From: Bacteroidetes bacterium GWA2_40_15
GTDB taxonomy: Bacteria > Bacteroidota > Bacteroidia > Bacteroidales > VadinHA17
Assembly (NCBI GenBank): GCA_001768195.1
Contig: MENI01000061.1
Span: 635 to 48,580, forward strand
Reading direction: 5' to 3'
DNA length: 47,946 nt
Made by a program: the position numbers and the translations under genes
Notes under the pieces: generated by a model
What the model was told of the DNA's origin: nothing
The model's input: only the letters and a program-made list of their open reading frames with translations
Database searches by the model: none
In this document: piece by piece, positions 16,184-25,475 of the stretch
How positions within the stretch are numbered: the stretch's first letter is position 1
Layout of the letters: each line of letters starts with the position of its first letter

Positions 16184-17542
16184 ATGAAAACAAGAAAATT
16201 CACCCGTCGTGAGGTAATTGCCACAACATCGGCAGGAGCAATAGGAACAATGATTAACTGGCCGTTATCTTCTCTGGGTGCCGGCTCTTTTGCCAAAGAA
16301 AAACTGGCGGTCCTGGGAGGAGAAAAGGTACATAAAGGACCCTGGCCCAGCTGGCCCGTATGGGATCCTACCGCTGAGAAAGAGATTGTTGATATGCTCC
16401 GCACTGGCAGATGGTGGTTAGGCAGTGGTGAGCATGTGGAAGTATTTGAAAAGAAATATGCGGAACTGATGGGTGCCAAACGCTGCCTTGCAACTGCAAG
16501 CGGCACTACTGCTCTGATAACTGCAATGGATGTTTTGGGTGTGGATGCAGGAGATGAAGTGCTTGTTTCACCCTATACTTTTATTGCAACGTACAATGCA
16601 ATATTTTTTCATAAAGCACTTCCGGTATTTGTTGATACTGATCCGGAAACATTCCTGATGGATCCCTCAAAAATTGAATCTAAGATCACTGATCGTACAG
16701 TTGCTGTGCTGCCTGTGCATATTTATGGTTTGCCTGTAGATATGGATGGAGTAAATAAGGTCGCTAAAGCACATAATTTCAAGGTTATTGAGGATGCGTG
16801 CCAGGCATGGCTGGCTGAATACAGAGGCAAGAAGACAGGAACTCTTGCAGACCTTGGTTGCTTCAGTTTTCAAAATTCCAAGCATCTTCCTGCAGGAGAA
16901 GGAGGTGCCATCCTTGGAAATGATGAAGATCTTATGGATCGTGCCTATGCAGCTCATAACTGTGGCCGGCCACATGGTAAGATGAAACCTGTTCAGGGAT
17001 ATCCCTATCGCGGAGGGAATTTCAGAATGCAGCAATCGCAGGCTCTTATTCTTCTTTCACAGATGAAACGTATTGTAAAAGACAATGATATCAGGCTTGA
17101 AAATGCTCTTTACCTCGACAAAAAACTAAAGGAGATTCCAGGAATTATACCTGTAAAGCCGGCCAGTGGTGCAACCAGAGCAGTATATCATCTATATCCC
17201 TTCCGGTATAAAAAAGAGGTGTTCAATAATATACCCAAGGAAAAATTTATGAATGCTGTTGTGGCCGAAGGTATTCCTATAATAGGCGGTTATGGCAAAC
17301 AGAACAAAGATCTCCTGTTTGAAGAGGCATTTAATTCAAGGGGATACAAGAGATTATTCTCAGAGGCCCGTCTGAAAAAATGGAGAGATGAGAATAACCT
17401 TCCCGGAAATGACCAGGTTTGCGATGAGGTTGTTGCATTCTATCAGAGCACCCTGCTGGGAAGCAAAAGCGATATGGATGATATTGTTAATGCCATAACA
17501 AAGGTATATGAGAACAGGAACGAACTTTCGAAAACCGTTTGA
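16184..17542 (+). CDS. Tat-exported DegT/DnrJ/EryC1/StrS-family PLP enzyme
   Basis: The 452-residue product begins with a twin-arginine signal (FTRREVIATTSAGAIGTMIN) followed by a complete DegT/DnrJ/EryC1/StrS fold. Seen: GSGEHVEVFEKKYAELMGAK at about 80-99, SGTTALITAM, VIEDACQA with Asp204 for the pyridine nitrogen, and SFQNSKHLPAGEGGAI with the PLP-binding Lys233. Relatives are sugar-nucleotide aminotransferases in the cytoplasm. Export via Tat fits a cofactor-loaded enzyme but is unusual, and a nucleotide-sugar substrate would not be expected outside the cytoplasm. It is followed 34 bases later by a Tat-signal DUF362 protein; the two probably work together. Confidence 0.88.
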   Translation: MKTRKFTRREVIATTSAGAIGTMINWPLSSLGAGSFAKEKLAVLGGEKVHKGPWPSWPVWDPTAEKEIVDMLRTGRWWLGSGEHVEVFEKKYAELMGAKRCLATASGTTALITAMDVLGVDAGDEVLVSPYTFIATYNAIFFHKALPVFVDTDPETFLMDPSKIESKITDRTVAVLPVHIYGLPVDMDGVNKVAKAHNFKVIEDACQAWLAEYRGKKTGTLADLGCFSFQNSKHLPAGEGGAILGNDEDLMDRAYAAHNCGRPHGKMKPVQGYPYRGGNFRMQQSQALILLSQMKRIVKDNDIRLENALYLDKKLKEIPGIIPVKPASGATRAVYHLYPFRYKKEVFNNIPKEKFMNAVVAEGIPIIGGYGKQNKDLLFEEAFNSRGYKRLFSEARLKKWRDENNLPGNDQVCDEVVAFYQSTLLGSKSDMDDIVNAITKVYENRNELSKTV

Positions 17543-17576
17543 TTTAAACAACCGTTAATTAAAATAATACACAGAT

Positions 17577-18626
17577 ATGAATTCATACAACCGCCGTAAT
17601 TTCATAAAGGCATCTGTAGCAGGTGGAATTGGTGCCACACTGATCAGACCATTTGATACATTTGCATCTATCGGAGCAGTTCAGAACTATTCTTCAGAGG
17701 TAGCTCTGACAACAGGTGATAACAGGGCCGACATGGCTTTCCGGGCTCTCAAACCTTTCTCAAAACAGATTGCACAGGCTATCGGAAAGAAGAGAGTTGT
17801 TCTTAAACCGAATAATGTTTCAATAGATATTCCTCTCTGTGCTACTCATGTCGATACGCTCGAAGGTGTACTCGAATTCATGAAATCGATAGGGAAGCTC
17901 AATCAGTGTATAATAGCTGAATCGGCAGCCGGAGGTTCTACAATGGATGGTTTCTCAAATTATGGTTACATGAAGCTGCTTAATAAATACCCTGTTAAGC
18001 TTGTAGACCTCGACAGTGAGAAGATTGAAATTATCCATGTGATTGATGAAAGGGATTTCAAACCCCATGCAGTAAGAGTCTCCGGGATGCTGCTCGATCC
18101 GGATTCATATATTGTATCAGTGGCCCGGATGAAGACTCACGACCGTGTACTGGCTACATTATCACTTAAAAATATTGTCCTGGGAGCACCGGTTAAAGAT
18201 ATAGGATTCTCCTGGAGTCCATCAAAAAAGCCAGGTACAGTAAATGACAAACCAATAGTTCACGGTGGAGGGTTCAGGGGGCTCAATTATAATCTTTATG
18301 CTCTTGCCCGTCAACTTCATCCTCATCTTGCTGTTATCGACGGCTTTGAAGGAATGGAGGGTAACGGACCCAACAGGGGGACTCCTGTTGATCACAGAGT
18401 ATGTGTTGCCAGTACCGACTGGTTCGCAGCAGACAGGGTTGGGATAGAACTGATGGGCATAGACTTTGCCAAAGTTGGATATCTTAACTATTGTGCCCAG
18501 GCCGGCTTTGGAACAGCTGACATAAACAAAATAAAAATAACCGGAGAACCTCTGTCCAATCACATAAAACCCTACAGACTTAGCGATAATATTGAAAAAC
18601 AGCTTGTCTGGATGAATGCAGTGTAA
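17577..18626 (+). CDS. Tat-signal DUF362-domain protein
   Basis: The 349-residue product starts with a twin-arginine signal (YNRRNFIKASVAGGIGATLI) and continues with a DUF362 domain: KRVVLKPNNVSIDIPLCATHVDTLEGVLEF, IIAESAAGGSTMDGFSNYGY, VSVARMKTHDRVLATLSLKN, and IDGFEGMEGNGPNRGTPVDH. DUF362 proteins are often linked to iron-sulfur proteins, but this one lacks a ferredoxin-type CxxCxxC cluster motif, and its biochemical function is not known to me. It is probably co-transcribed with the preceding PLP enzyme. Confidence 0.85.
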   Translation: MNSYNRRNFIKASVAGGIGATLIRPFDTFASIGAVQNYSSEVALTTGDNRADMAFRALKPFSKQIAQAIGKKRVVLKPNNVSIDIPLCATHVDTLEGVLEFMKSIGKLNQCIIAESAAGGSTMDGFSNYGYMKLLNKYPVKLVDLDSEKIEIIHVIDERDFKPHAVRVSGMLLDPDSYIVSVARMKTHDRVLATLSLKNIVLGAPVKDIGFSWSPSKKPGTVNDKPIVHGGGFRGLNYNLYALARQLHPHLAVIDGFEGMEGNGPNRGTPVDHRVCVASTDWFAADRVGIELMGIDFAKVGYLNYCAQAGFGTADINKIKITGEPLSNHIKPYRLSDNIEKQLVWMNAV

Positions 18627-18654
18627 GATAACAGCTTATTCAAATTTTTTTTTG

Positions 18655-18662
18655 TAACTTTG
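18655..18662 (+). promoter_or_regulatory. Candidate Bacteroidota -7 promoter box
   Basis: TAACTTTG fits TAnnTTTG exactly and follows a run of nine T residues after the DUF362 gene. It lies 53 bases before the small membrane protein gene at 18715. No convincing -33 TTTG is seen. The T-run could also serve as the end of the upstream transcript. Confidence 0.35.
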
Positions 18663-18714
18663 ATAGGTTAGTGTAATGTTGAGTAAAGTTCTTTAAACAT
18701 AATCCTTGTCTGAA

Positions 18715-18882
18715 ATGAAAAGGGATTATTTTATAATTGAATTCATAAAGAGCGGACCATTCATTCTCTTGCTTATCCTTGCTATACTGATCCTGGCAGG
18801 AATCCTGATCTCTAACCGCCATGAAAAGGCTGTTCAAATGAAGGAAGATATTCTGTATATAGCCCCAAAACCAAAAAATTAA
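18715..18882 (+). CDS. Small single-pass membrane protein (55 aa)
   Basis: ATG 18715 encodes 55 residues: a short charged N-terminus (MKRDYFIIEFIKSG), one strongly hydrophobic helix (PFILLLILAILILAGILI) and a charged tail ending APKPKN. The TAA lies eight bases before the next gene. The composition is typical of a genuine small inner-membrane protein rather than a chance ORF. Function unknown. Confidence 0.6.
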   Translation: MKRDYFIIEFIKSGPFILLLILAILILAGILISNRHEKAVQMKEDILYIAPKPKN

Positions 18883-18890
18883 TTCAATTT

Positions 18891-20153
18891 ATGATTTCAA
18901 CTTCTCAATTTATATACAACCTCAAACTGATGGTTGTGTTGCTGGCTTTTATGTCAGCTTGTTCAACTTCGACCAATAAAAATCCTGTCCAGATGAATGA
19001 TATAAATTTAAAAGGAACATACGGCTACGATGTGGCCTTCTTATCCGAAGAAAAGATTAAAACAATCGAGTTGAAGGATAATAATTCAGAAGCCAGAATT
19101 CTTCTTGTACCCGCCTGGCAGGGACGAGTCATGACAAGTACCGTTGGCGGAGAAAATGGAGCAAGTTTCGGCTGGATAAACTACAGGTTCATTGAAGAAG
19201 GCAAGGTCAGCAGTCAGTTCAATCCCTTCGGAGGTGAGGAGAGGCTCTGGCTCGGTCCTGAAGGCGGACCATTCTCCATTTATTTCAGGGAGGGAACTGA
19301 ACAGGTTTTTGAAAACTGGATCGTACCCAAAGCGATAGATACAGAACCATTCGATGTTGTCAACCAATCTTCCGGCAAGGTAAGTTTCACGAAGAATTTC
19401 TCACTTGTTAATGCTTCCGGTACAAAAATGGAAATAGGGATAGAAAGAAATGTAAAGCTTCTTAATTCGGATGAGTCTGAAATTGCACTGGGAATTCCAA
19501 TCGACAAATCACTTTCATTTGTGGCGTATGAATCTGAAAATATACTTATAAACAAAGGCCAGTCAGCCTGGAGTGAAAAGACAGGCGCCTTGTCGGTATG
19601 GATGCTTGCAATGTTCAACCCCTCTCCGAAAGGAGTGGTTTTTATACCATTCAGGAAAGGCAGTGAGGCAGAGGCTGGCAAGATTGTAAATGACGATTAT
19701 TTCGGGAAAGTGCCTTCCGACAGACTTGTTGTGAAAGATGGCATTCTTTTCTTCAGGACTGACGGTAAGCACCGCAGCAAAATTGGTATAACTCCCCAGC
19801 GTGCTTTGCCATTTTGTGGCAGTTATGATCCTGAAAAGATGGTACTTACCCTGCTCTGGTATTCTGCTCCGGAGAAACCAACAAAATATGTAAACAGCAA
19901 GTGGGGAACACAGGATGATCCTTTCAGCGGTGATGCTGTCAATTCATATAATGACGGCCCGGTGGATGATGGAAGCATAATGGGTCCCTTCTATGAGATA
20001 GAAAGCTCATCACCTGCAGCAATGCTTCCTCCCGGAGGTAAAGTAACACATAAGCAGAGGATATTCCATATTACCGGAAGTGAGGAGAAACTCAGTCTTA
20101 TTTCTGAAAAACTTTTCAACCAGAAATTGGCTGATGTAGGCAAAGTCTTTTAA
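18891..20153 (+). CDS. DUF6786-like lipoprotein
   Basis: The 420-residue product has a lipoprotein signal (LLAFMSAC, Cys24) and a long beta-rich mature part with WQGRVMTSTVGGENGASFGWINY, FNPFGGEERLWLGPEGGPFS, and PFCGSYDPEKMVLTLLWYSAPE. This pattern matches a Bacteroidota family I remember as DUF6786, related in fold to galactose-mutarotase-like sugar-binding domains. A sugar-binding or glycan-processing role is suggested by fold and by the neighbouring glycosidases, but no activity is known to me. Ten bases separate it from the S45 enzyme gene. Confidence 0.7.
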   Translation: MISTSQFIYNLKLMVVLLAFMSACSTSTNKNPVQMNDINLKGTYGYDVAFLSEEKIKTIELKDNNSEARILLVPAWQGRVMTSTVGGENGASFGWINYRFIEEGKVSSQFNPFGGEERLWLGPEGGPFSIYFREGTEQVFENWIVPKAIDTEPFDVVNQSSGKVSFTKNFSLVNASGTKMEIGIERNVKLLNSDESEIALGIPIDKSLSFVAYESENILINKGQSAWSEKTGALSVWMLAMFNPSPKGVVFIPFRKGSEAEAGKIVNDDYFGKVPSDRLVVKDGILFFRTDGKHRSKIGITPQRALPFCGSYDPEKMVLTLLWYSAPEKPTKYVNSKWGTQDDPFSGDAVNSYNDGPVDDGSIMGPFYEIESSSPAAMLPPGGKVTHKQRIFHITGSEEKLSLISEKLFNQKLADVGKVF

Positions 20154-20166
20154 AATATCAATAGTG

Positions 20167-22233
20167 ATGAAAAAAACATTAACACTGCTTCCTGCTATAA
20201 TCCTTCTTTTAACAGGGAGTTGCAATAGCGGGAAAAGTCAACAGGATACTGAGATTCTATGGGATAATTACGGAGTCCCTCATATATATGCACCGGATGC
20301 TGCACAGATGTATTATGCATACGGTAAGGCACAGATGCATAGCCATAGCAACCTTATATTAAAACTCTACGCCCAGGCGAGAGGTAAGAGTGCAGCTTTC
20401 TTTGGAAGAGATTACCTGGAATCGGATAAACTGATAAATCTTTTCAGGATAAATGAAAAGGCTGAGGATTGTTATAAAAATATGGGTGGTGAGTATAAGT
20501 CGTACCTCGATGCCTTCGTAAGAGGAATTAATGATTATGCCTCTGAGAATCCGGGATCAATTCCTGATGATTATAAGAAGATATTGCCTGTTACTGCTTC
20601 TGATGTTATGGCCCATATAATCAGGGTTTTATGCATTGAATTTCTTGCAATGGATGATATTTATGCTGTGAAAAGATTAACAGAAGCGGGCTCAAACGCA
20701 ATGGCAATATCTCCTGTAAGGTCGGAATCTGGTAATGCAATCCTGGTCAGTAATCCTCATCTGCCATGGTCAGACTTTTTCACATGGTATGAGGCTCACC
20801 TGGTTTCGGATGACTTCATTGTTTATGGAGTATCTCTTGCAGGTATGCCATCGGTTATAATAGCTTTCAATGAGTATCTTGGCTGGACACATACGGTAAA
20901 TACAATTGATGCATCTGACAGGTATGAACTGGAACTGAAAGATGGTGGCTATATCCTTGATGATAATATCGTTCAGTTTAACAAGAAAACTGCATCAATA
21001 GAAATACTCGAAAAAAATGGTTCAGTGACAACAGAGGAATTTGATTTCAGGTATTCAGAACACGGACCAGTTGTCGCCGAAAAAGGTGATAAAGCCTGGG
21101 CTGTGAGAATTGCCGGCCTCGAAAACGGAAGGATCTTTGAACAGTATCATAAAATGGGAAAAGCAAAAAACCTTGCGGAGTTTGAGGAAGCAATGAAGAT
21201 GCTGCAGAATCCAATGTTCAATGTTGTTTATGCCGACAGGGACGGCAATATCCTTTATCTTTTCAATGGTAATGTTCCTGTCAGAAAAAGCGGTGATTTT
21301 TCATTCTGGAACGGAACAATAAACGGAACCAGTTCAGATATGATATGGAAGGAATATCATACATATGAATCACTGCCCAAAGTTATTAATCCTGCGTCAG
21401 GATTCCTACAAAACTGCAACGATCCTCCTTGGAACTGCACATGGCCAGCTGTTCTTAAACCCGGAGATTTTCCTCCATATATGGCACCTGTAAGGATGGG
21501 GCTAAGGCCTCAGAGGGCAGTAAACCTTATTAAGGACCATGAAAAGTTATCTTTCGGGGATATGGTTGATATTAAACTTAATACAGGCATGGAGTCGGCC
21601 GACAGATTTCTTGATGATCTGTTAAAGGCTGCCGAAGGTTCGTCTGATAAAAGGGTTACCGATGCAGCGGCTGTTCTGAAGAAATGGGACAGAAAAACTG
21701 ACCCTGGGAGCAGGGGTGCTGTTTTGTTTGCTGAATGGTGGGACAACAGGGGCAATCTGGCAGAAATACCCTGGAGCAATGAAGAACCTGTATCTACACC
21801 ACGTGGAATTAAGGATCCTGGAAAGGCAGTTGAAATACTTGCACAGGCGGCAGAGAATGTCATAAAGAAATATGGCTCAGCTGATGTCTCCATTGGCGAG
21901 ATATTCAGACTCAGAATTAACGGATATGATTTTCCGTCAAATGGAGGACCTGAATATTACGGCGTGCTAAGAGCAATGTATTACGCCGGTGATTCTGATG
22001 GCCGGATGAGAACTGTTGCAGGTGATACATATTATGCTGTAACCGAATTCGGCAGGAAAGTCAGATCACTGGTTCTGCTAAGTTATGGTAATTCATCCCA
22101 GCCTGGCAGTAAACATTACGGCGATCAGCTGCAGATGATGTCGGAAAAGAAAATGAGACCTGCCCTTTTTTACCGGGAAGATGTGGAGAAGAGCATTGAA
22201 AAAAGAGAAGTAATTTCTGTGGGTAAGAAATGA
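20167..22233 (+). CDS. Penicillin-acylase-family (S45 Ntn-hydrolase) lipoprotein
   Basis: The 688-residue product is taken from ATG 20167 (a GTG three bases earlier is less likely). It has a lipoprotein signal (LLTGSC, Cys19) and the penicillin amidase/AHL-acylase organisation: an alpha chain starting ILWDNYGVPHIYAPD, GRGKSAAFFGRD-like helices, and the autocleavage site AGSNAMAI with Ser176 as the N-terminal nucleophile of the beta chain, then ILVSNPHLPW and the RYSEHGPVV stretch. Family members hydrolyse amide bonds of acyl homoserine lactones, beta-lactams or acylated amines. Its stop overlaps the next start (ATGA), so it is translationally coupled to a GH172 enzyme, hinting at an N-acylated glycan substrate; that link is inference. 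Confidence 0.9.
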   Translation: MKKTLTLLPAIILLLTGSCNSGKSQQDTEILWDNYGVPHIYAPDAAQMYYAYGKAQMHSHSNLILKLYAQARGKSAAFFGRDYLESDKLINLFRINEKAEDCYKNMGGEYKSYLDAFVRGINDYASENPGSIPDDYKKILPVTASDVMAHIIRVLCIEFLAMDDIYAVKRLTEAGSNAMAISPVRSESGNAILVSNPHLPWSDFFTWYEAHLVSDDFIVYGVSLAGMPSVIIAFNEYLGWTHTVNTIDASDRYELELKDGGYILDDNIVQFNKKTASIEILEKNGSVTTEEFDFRYSEHGPVVAEKGDKAWAVRIAGLENGRIFEQYHKMGKAKNLAEFEEAMKMLQNPMFNVVYADRDGNILYLFNGNVPVRKSGDFSFWNGTINGTSSDMIWKEYHTYESLPKVINPASGFLQNCNDPPWNCTWPAVLKPGDFPPYMAPVRMGLRPQRAVNLIKDHEKLSFGDMVDIKLNTGMESADRFLDDLLKAAEGSSDKRVTDAAAVLKKWDRKTDPGSRGAVLFAEWWDNRGNLAEIPWSNEEPVSTPRGIKDPGKAVEILAQAAENVIKKYGSADVSIGEIFRLRINGYDFPSNGGPEYYGVLRAMYYAGDSDGRMRTVAGDTYYAVTEFGRKVRSLVLLSYGNSSQPGSKHYGDQLQMMSEKKMRPALFYREDVEKSIEKREVISVGKK

Positions 22234-23906
22234 TAAAGCGAATTCTCTTTGTTTGTGTATTGATCATAATTTTTATTTTGGTCAGCTGTAAACGTTATCC
22301 TGACACGATAACGCTCGAATCTCTGCTTACTGAAATGACCAACAGGTCAGCCCTTACATATTTCCCTGATATCCAATTTAAGCACAGGCAGTTCAGCAGC
22401 TATAACAGGGCTTCCGTATCACCCGACAGCTCCGGCTGGTTTGCAAATGCCGATATGTCGCATTTCATCAGAGTTGAAGAGAATAATGGAAGACGCGAAT
22501 TCGTAATGTTCGATGATGATGGTCCGGGTGCAATTGTAAGATGGTGGATGACATTTTATAAAGGTCAGAATGGGATAATCAGAATCTATATTGATAATGA
22601 TACGGTCCCGGTACTGAAAGGAGCTCCCCGCGATCTTCTGAGCGGAGATATGGTTGCAGGTTACCCTCTGTCGGCATCAGTTCAGGAAGGTGCTCCACTC
22701 GGAGAAGAGGGAAGGGATTATGATCATAATTTCTATGTACCGATCCCTTTTGCTGAACATTGCAAGATAACCTATGAATGTGACTCACTAAGATTACTAT
22801 ATGATTATGAGGGCATTAAAGTGCCAGGCGGATACTGGTGGCCTGATGTTTTCTATAATATTGGTTACAGGGCTTATTCCAAAAAAACAAAAGTTGAATC
22901 TGTTACTGCTGAAGCACTCGGATCGGCAAGTTCTATTTTCAATAACACCGGTGAGCAACTGCTTGATGAAAACATAATTTCAGATTGGGAGGAAAAAACT
23001 GAAAGCACAGTTCTTCCGGACGATTCTGTTGTTATACAGATAACAGAGAAAAACAGTGCTGTCAGTAAGCTGATGGTGAGGGTAAAGGCAAATGATATGA
23101 ACCAGGCTTTAAAATCAACGGTAATTAAGGTTTCATTCGATGGCAAAACGACAATATGGACACCGCTTGGCGAATTTTTTGGCACGGGGTATACTCTTTA
23201 TGAGCACAGGACAATGATGAATAAAACCGACTCAACGGGGATCCTTGAGTCATACTGGATCATGCCATTCCGTGAAAGCTGTGATATCAGATTAATTAAT
23301 TACGGCTTTGAAAATGTTCATCTTGATATCATAACCGGGGTCAGTAATTATAACTGGAAGAAGAAAAGTATGTATTTTGGAGCTTCATGGCATGAGCATT
23401 ACCGGATTAAGAGCAGAGATGAAAATGGTTCCCCTTTTGATCTGAACTTTATAGACATAAAAGGCAGAGGTGTATATGTCGGTGATCAGGTGACACTATT
23501 CAACAATACTTACCATTGGTGGGGCGAAGGTGATGAAAAGATATTTGTTGATGGAGAAGCTTTTCCTTCCAGTTTCGGAACAGGTTCAGAGGATTACTAT
23601 GGTTATTCTTTTGCCCGCCGTGAAGCATTCTCCCATCCTTTTGTTTCACAGCCGGTGGGAATAGGCAATATGTCATGGGGTGTGGCAGTAAATATGAGGC
23701 ACCGGTCTCTCGATGCAATACCATTTAAAAGATCGGTCAGCTCAAACATCGAACTCTGGCACTGGGCTGATATCAGAATGAATTATGCACTGACATCCTA
23801 TTATTATATCCGCCAGCCTTTTGAAACAAATATTGTCCCCGATATCGAAAGTGTAAAAAGAAAGGTTGGTGTAACCAGAAATGATTTTAAATTAGAAGAA
23901 AATTAA
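22230..23906 (+). CDS. GH172-family (DUF2961) lipoprotein glycosidase, copy 1
   Basis: The 558-residue lipoprotein (LVSC, Cys20) contains the DUF2961 double jelly-roll, now glycoside hydrolase family 172. Characterised members act on alpha-D-fructofuranosides (difructose dianhydride I) and on D-arabinofuranosides of mycobacterial arabinan. The two acidic residues expected for catalysis appear as Glu433 (HWWGEGDE) and Glu454 (GTGSED), 21 residues apart, as in the characterised enzymes as I recall them. Other signatures: DDDGPGAIVRWWMTF and YVPIPFAEHCKI. The start overlaps the S45 gene by four bases. It is longer than the other two GH172 proteins in the window, with an inserted jelly-roll stretch around 220-320. 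Confidence 0.88.
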   Translation: MIKRILFVCVLIIIFILVSCKRYPDTITLESLLTEMTNRSALTYFPDIQFKHRQFSSYNRASVSPDSSGWFANADMSHFIRVEENNGRREFVMFDDDGPGAIVRWWMTFYKGQNGIIRIYIDNDTVPVLKGAPRDLLSGDMVAGYPLSASVQEGAPLGEEGRDYDHNFYVPIPFAEHCKITYECDSLRLLYDYEGIKVPGGYWWPDVFYNIGYRAYSKKTKVESVTAEALGSASSIFNNTGEQLLDENIISDWEEKTESTVLPDDSVVIQITEKNSAVSKLMVRVKANDMNQALKSTVIKVSFDGKTTIWTPLGEFFGTGYTLYEHRTMMNKTDSTGILESYWIMPFRESCDIRLINYGFENVHLDIITGVSNYNWKKKSMYFGASWHEHYRIKSRDENGSPFDLNFIDIKGRGVYVGDQVTLFNNTYHWWGEGDEKIFVDGEAFPSSFGTGSEDYYGYSFARREAFSHPFVSQPVGIGNMSWGVAVNMRHRSLDAIPFKRSVSSNIELWHWADIRMNYALTSYYYIRQPFETNIVPDIESVKRKVGVTRNDFKLEEN

Positions 23907-23922
23907 AATGCCGTATCATCGC

Positions 23923-24002
23923 ACCGTCGTACCGTCGCACCGTCGCACCGTCGTACCGTCGCATCGTCGCACCGTCGCACCGTCGCACCGTAATACCGTC
24001 AA
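23923..24002 (+). repeat. 8-bp microsatellite (ACCGTCGC x ~10) before the serine hydrolase
   Basis: Ten consecutive 8-bp units of consensus ACCGTCGC, with single-base variants (ACCGTCGT, ATCGTCGC, ACCGTAAT, ACCGTCAA), fill the gap between the GH172 stop and the ATG at 24022. An ATG at 23908 reads through the repeat in frame with the serine hydrolase, so unit gain or loss would change whether a 38-residue extension is possible. There are no spacers, so it is not a CRISPR array. Confidence 0.95.
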
Positions 24003-24021
24003 ACCTTTAAATATTATTCTT

Positions 24022-25314
24022 ATGAAAAACCTGTTTTTAACATTACTTACAGCTATCCTTATTATATCCTGCACAGGACCGGAAGCAATTAAGAATTCAT
24101 CCTCCTTCTCAGCAGCCTCACCGGAAAGCCAGGGCATGTCATCTGAAAGGATTGCCAGGATCGACACCATGCTGCTGCAGGCAGTCGATAATGGCAGCAT
24201 ACCGGGTGTTGTTGCCCTTATTGCGAGGAATGGAAGGATAGTCTATCATAAAGCTTTCGGAATGGCTGATAATCAATCCGGAAGGACGATGAAAACAGAT
24301 GATATTTTCAGGATAGCATCTCAGACTAAAGCAATAACTGCAACAGCAGTTATGATACTCTGGGAGGAGGGTAAATTCAGGCTCGACGATCCTATCTCAA
24401 AATATATTCCTGAATTTAAGAATCCGGTGTTGATTAAATCATTTAATCCTAAGGATACCAGTTATTTATCAGAACCTGCAAAAAGCGAAATTACTATCAG
24501 GCAGCTTCTTACTCATACATCCGGAGTAGGATATGGATTTATTGATGGGGATGAGCGGTTTCGTATGATATACCATAAAGCAGGTATTACTGATGCCTTT
24601 ACAACAGAAAATGTAATTCTTGCTGAAAATATAAAAAAGCTGGGGAAGTTGCCGTTACACCATAATCCTGGTGAGAAATTCACATATAGCGAAGGACTCG
24701 ATGTTCTTGGATATCTTATTGAAATTGTTTCCGGAATGCCATTTGATAAGTTCCTGAAGAGTCGCCTTTTCGATCCTTTGGGGATGAGTGACACATGGTT
24801 TTATCTACCTGAGGAAAAAGCTGCCCGGCTTGTGACTGTTCAGGAACCAAAAGATGGTTCATGGAAAAGGTTTCCTGTAACATCTTATGATCCCGAATAT
24901 CCCATTAAAGGGGCGAAAAGCTATTTTGCAGGAGGAGCAGGTTTATCGAGTACAGCCAAAGATTATGCAACTTTTTTACAGATGTATCTTAACGGAGGTG
25001 AGCTCAACGGGAAACGAATCCTGAGCAGGACCACCGTGCAGGCTATAATGGGGAATCAGAATTACTCAGTATGGGGTGACGATTCTGAATGGTATTATGG
25101 ACTGGCATTTGGTGTCCTTACGGAAAAGGGTGCAGAAAAGGGAGGTCAGGGAACGACAGGTACATTCAACTGGGGAGGCTATTTCAACACTTCATATTTT
25201 GCTGATCCGGCAGAAAAAATCATTGGTGTCATAATGAAACAGACCCAGAATCAGATTATGGATGATACTGAATGGAAATTTAAGATCCTTACTGGTCAGG
25301 CAATAAACGATTGA
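24022..25314 (+). CDS. Serine hydrolase (class C beta-lactamase/esterase fold) lipoprotein
   Basis: The product from ATG 24022 has 430 residues and a clean lipoprotein signal (LIISC, Cys17); the longer frame from 23908 would add repeat-encoded residues before the signal and is not used. The fold is the beta-lactamase/esterase-like serine hydrolase: Ser100-x-x-Lys103 (RIASQTKAI), Tyr222 in TYSEGLDVLGYL, and a late GGQGTTGTFNWGG loop in place of KTG. Such secreted enzymes include esterases, D-aminopeptidases and beta-lactamase-like proteins; a role in ester removal from glycans is possible. No specific substrate can be named. Confidence 0.88.
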   Translation: MKNLFLTLLTAILIISCTGPEAIKNSSSFSAASPESQGMSSERIARIDTMLLQAVDNGSIPGVVALIARNGRIVYHKAFGMADNQSGRTMKTDDIFRIASQTKAITATAVMILWEEGKFRLDDPISKYIPEFKNPVLIKSFNPKDTSYLSEPAKSEITIRQLLTHTSGVGYGFIDGDERFRMIYHKAGITDAFTTENVILAENIKKLGKLPLHHNPGEKFTYSEGLDVLGYLIEIVSGMPFDKFLKSRLFDPLGMSDTWFYLPEEKAARLVTVQEPKDGSWKRFPVTSYDPEYPIKGAKSYFAGGAGLSSTAKDYATFLQMYLNGGELNGKRILSRTTVQAIMGNQNYSVWGDDSEWYYGLAFGVLTEKGAEKGGQGTTGTFNWGGYFNTSYFADPAEKIIGVIMKQTQNQIMDDTEWKFKILTGQAIND

Positions 25315-25475
25315 CCCTTTCATCATTTTAGCAAAGTATTAAGGATAGGAGCATCTTAAAATTTTATTTGGATGAGAGAAGATTAGTATTAATTTTAAAA
25401 TCTCTTTAAATTGTTAATGATCTTTTCGTATATTGAATGAATTGGGATAAAAACTATACCTAAACAGATGATACC

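Noticed and set aside
16184-17542. Cytoplasmic sugar-nucleotide aminotransferase with a misassigned start
   Set aside because: An internal start would have to skip the clear RR motif and hydrophobic stretch, and the next gene also has a Tat signal, so export is the better reading.
23923-24002. CRISPR-like short repeats
   Set aside because: The unit is 8 bp and directly contiguous, with no spacers; it is a microsatellite.
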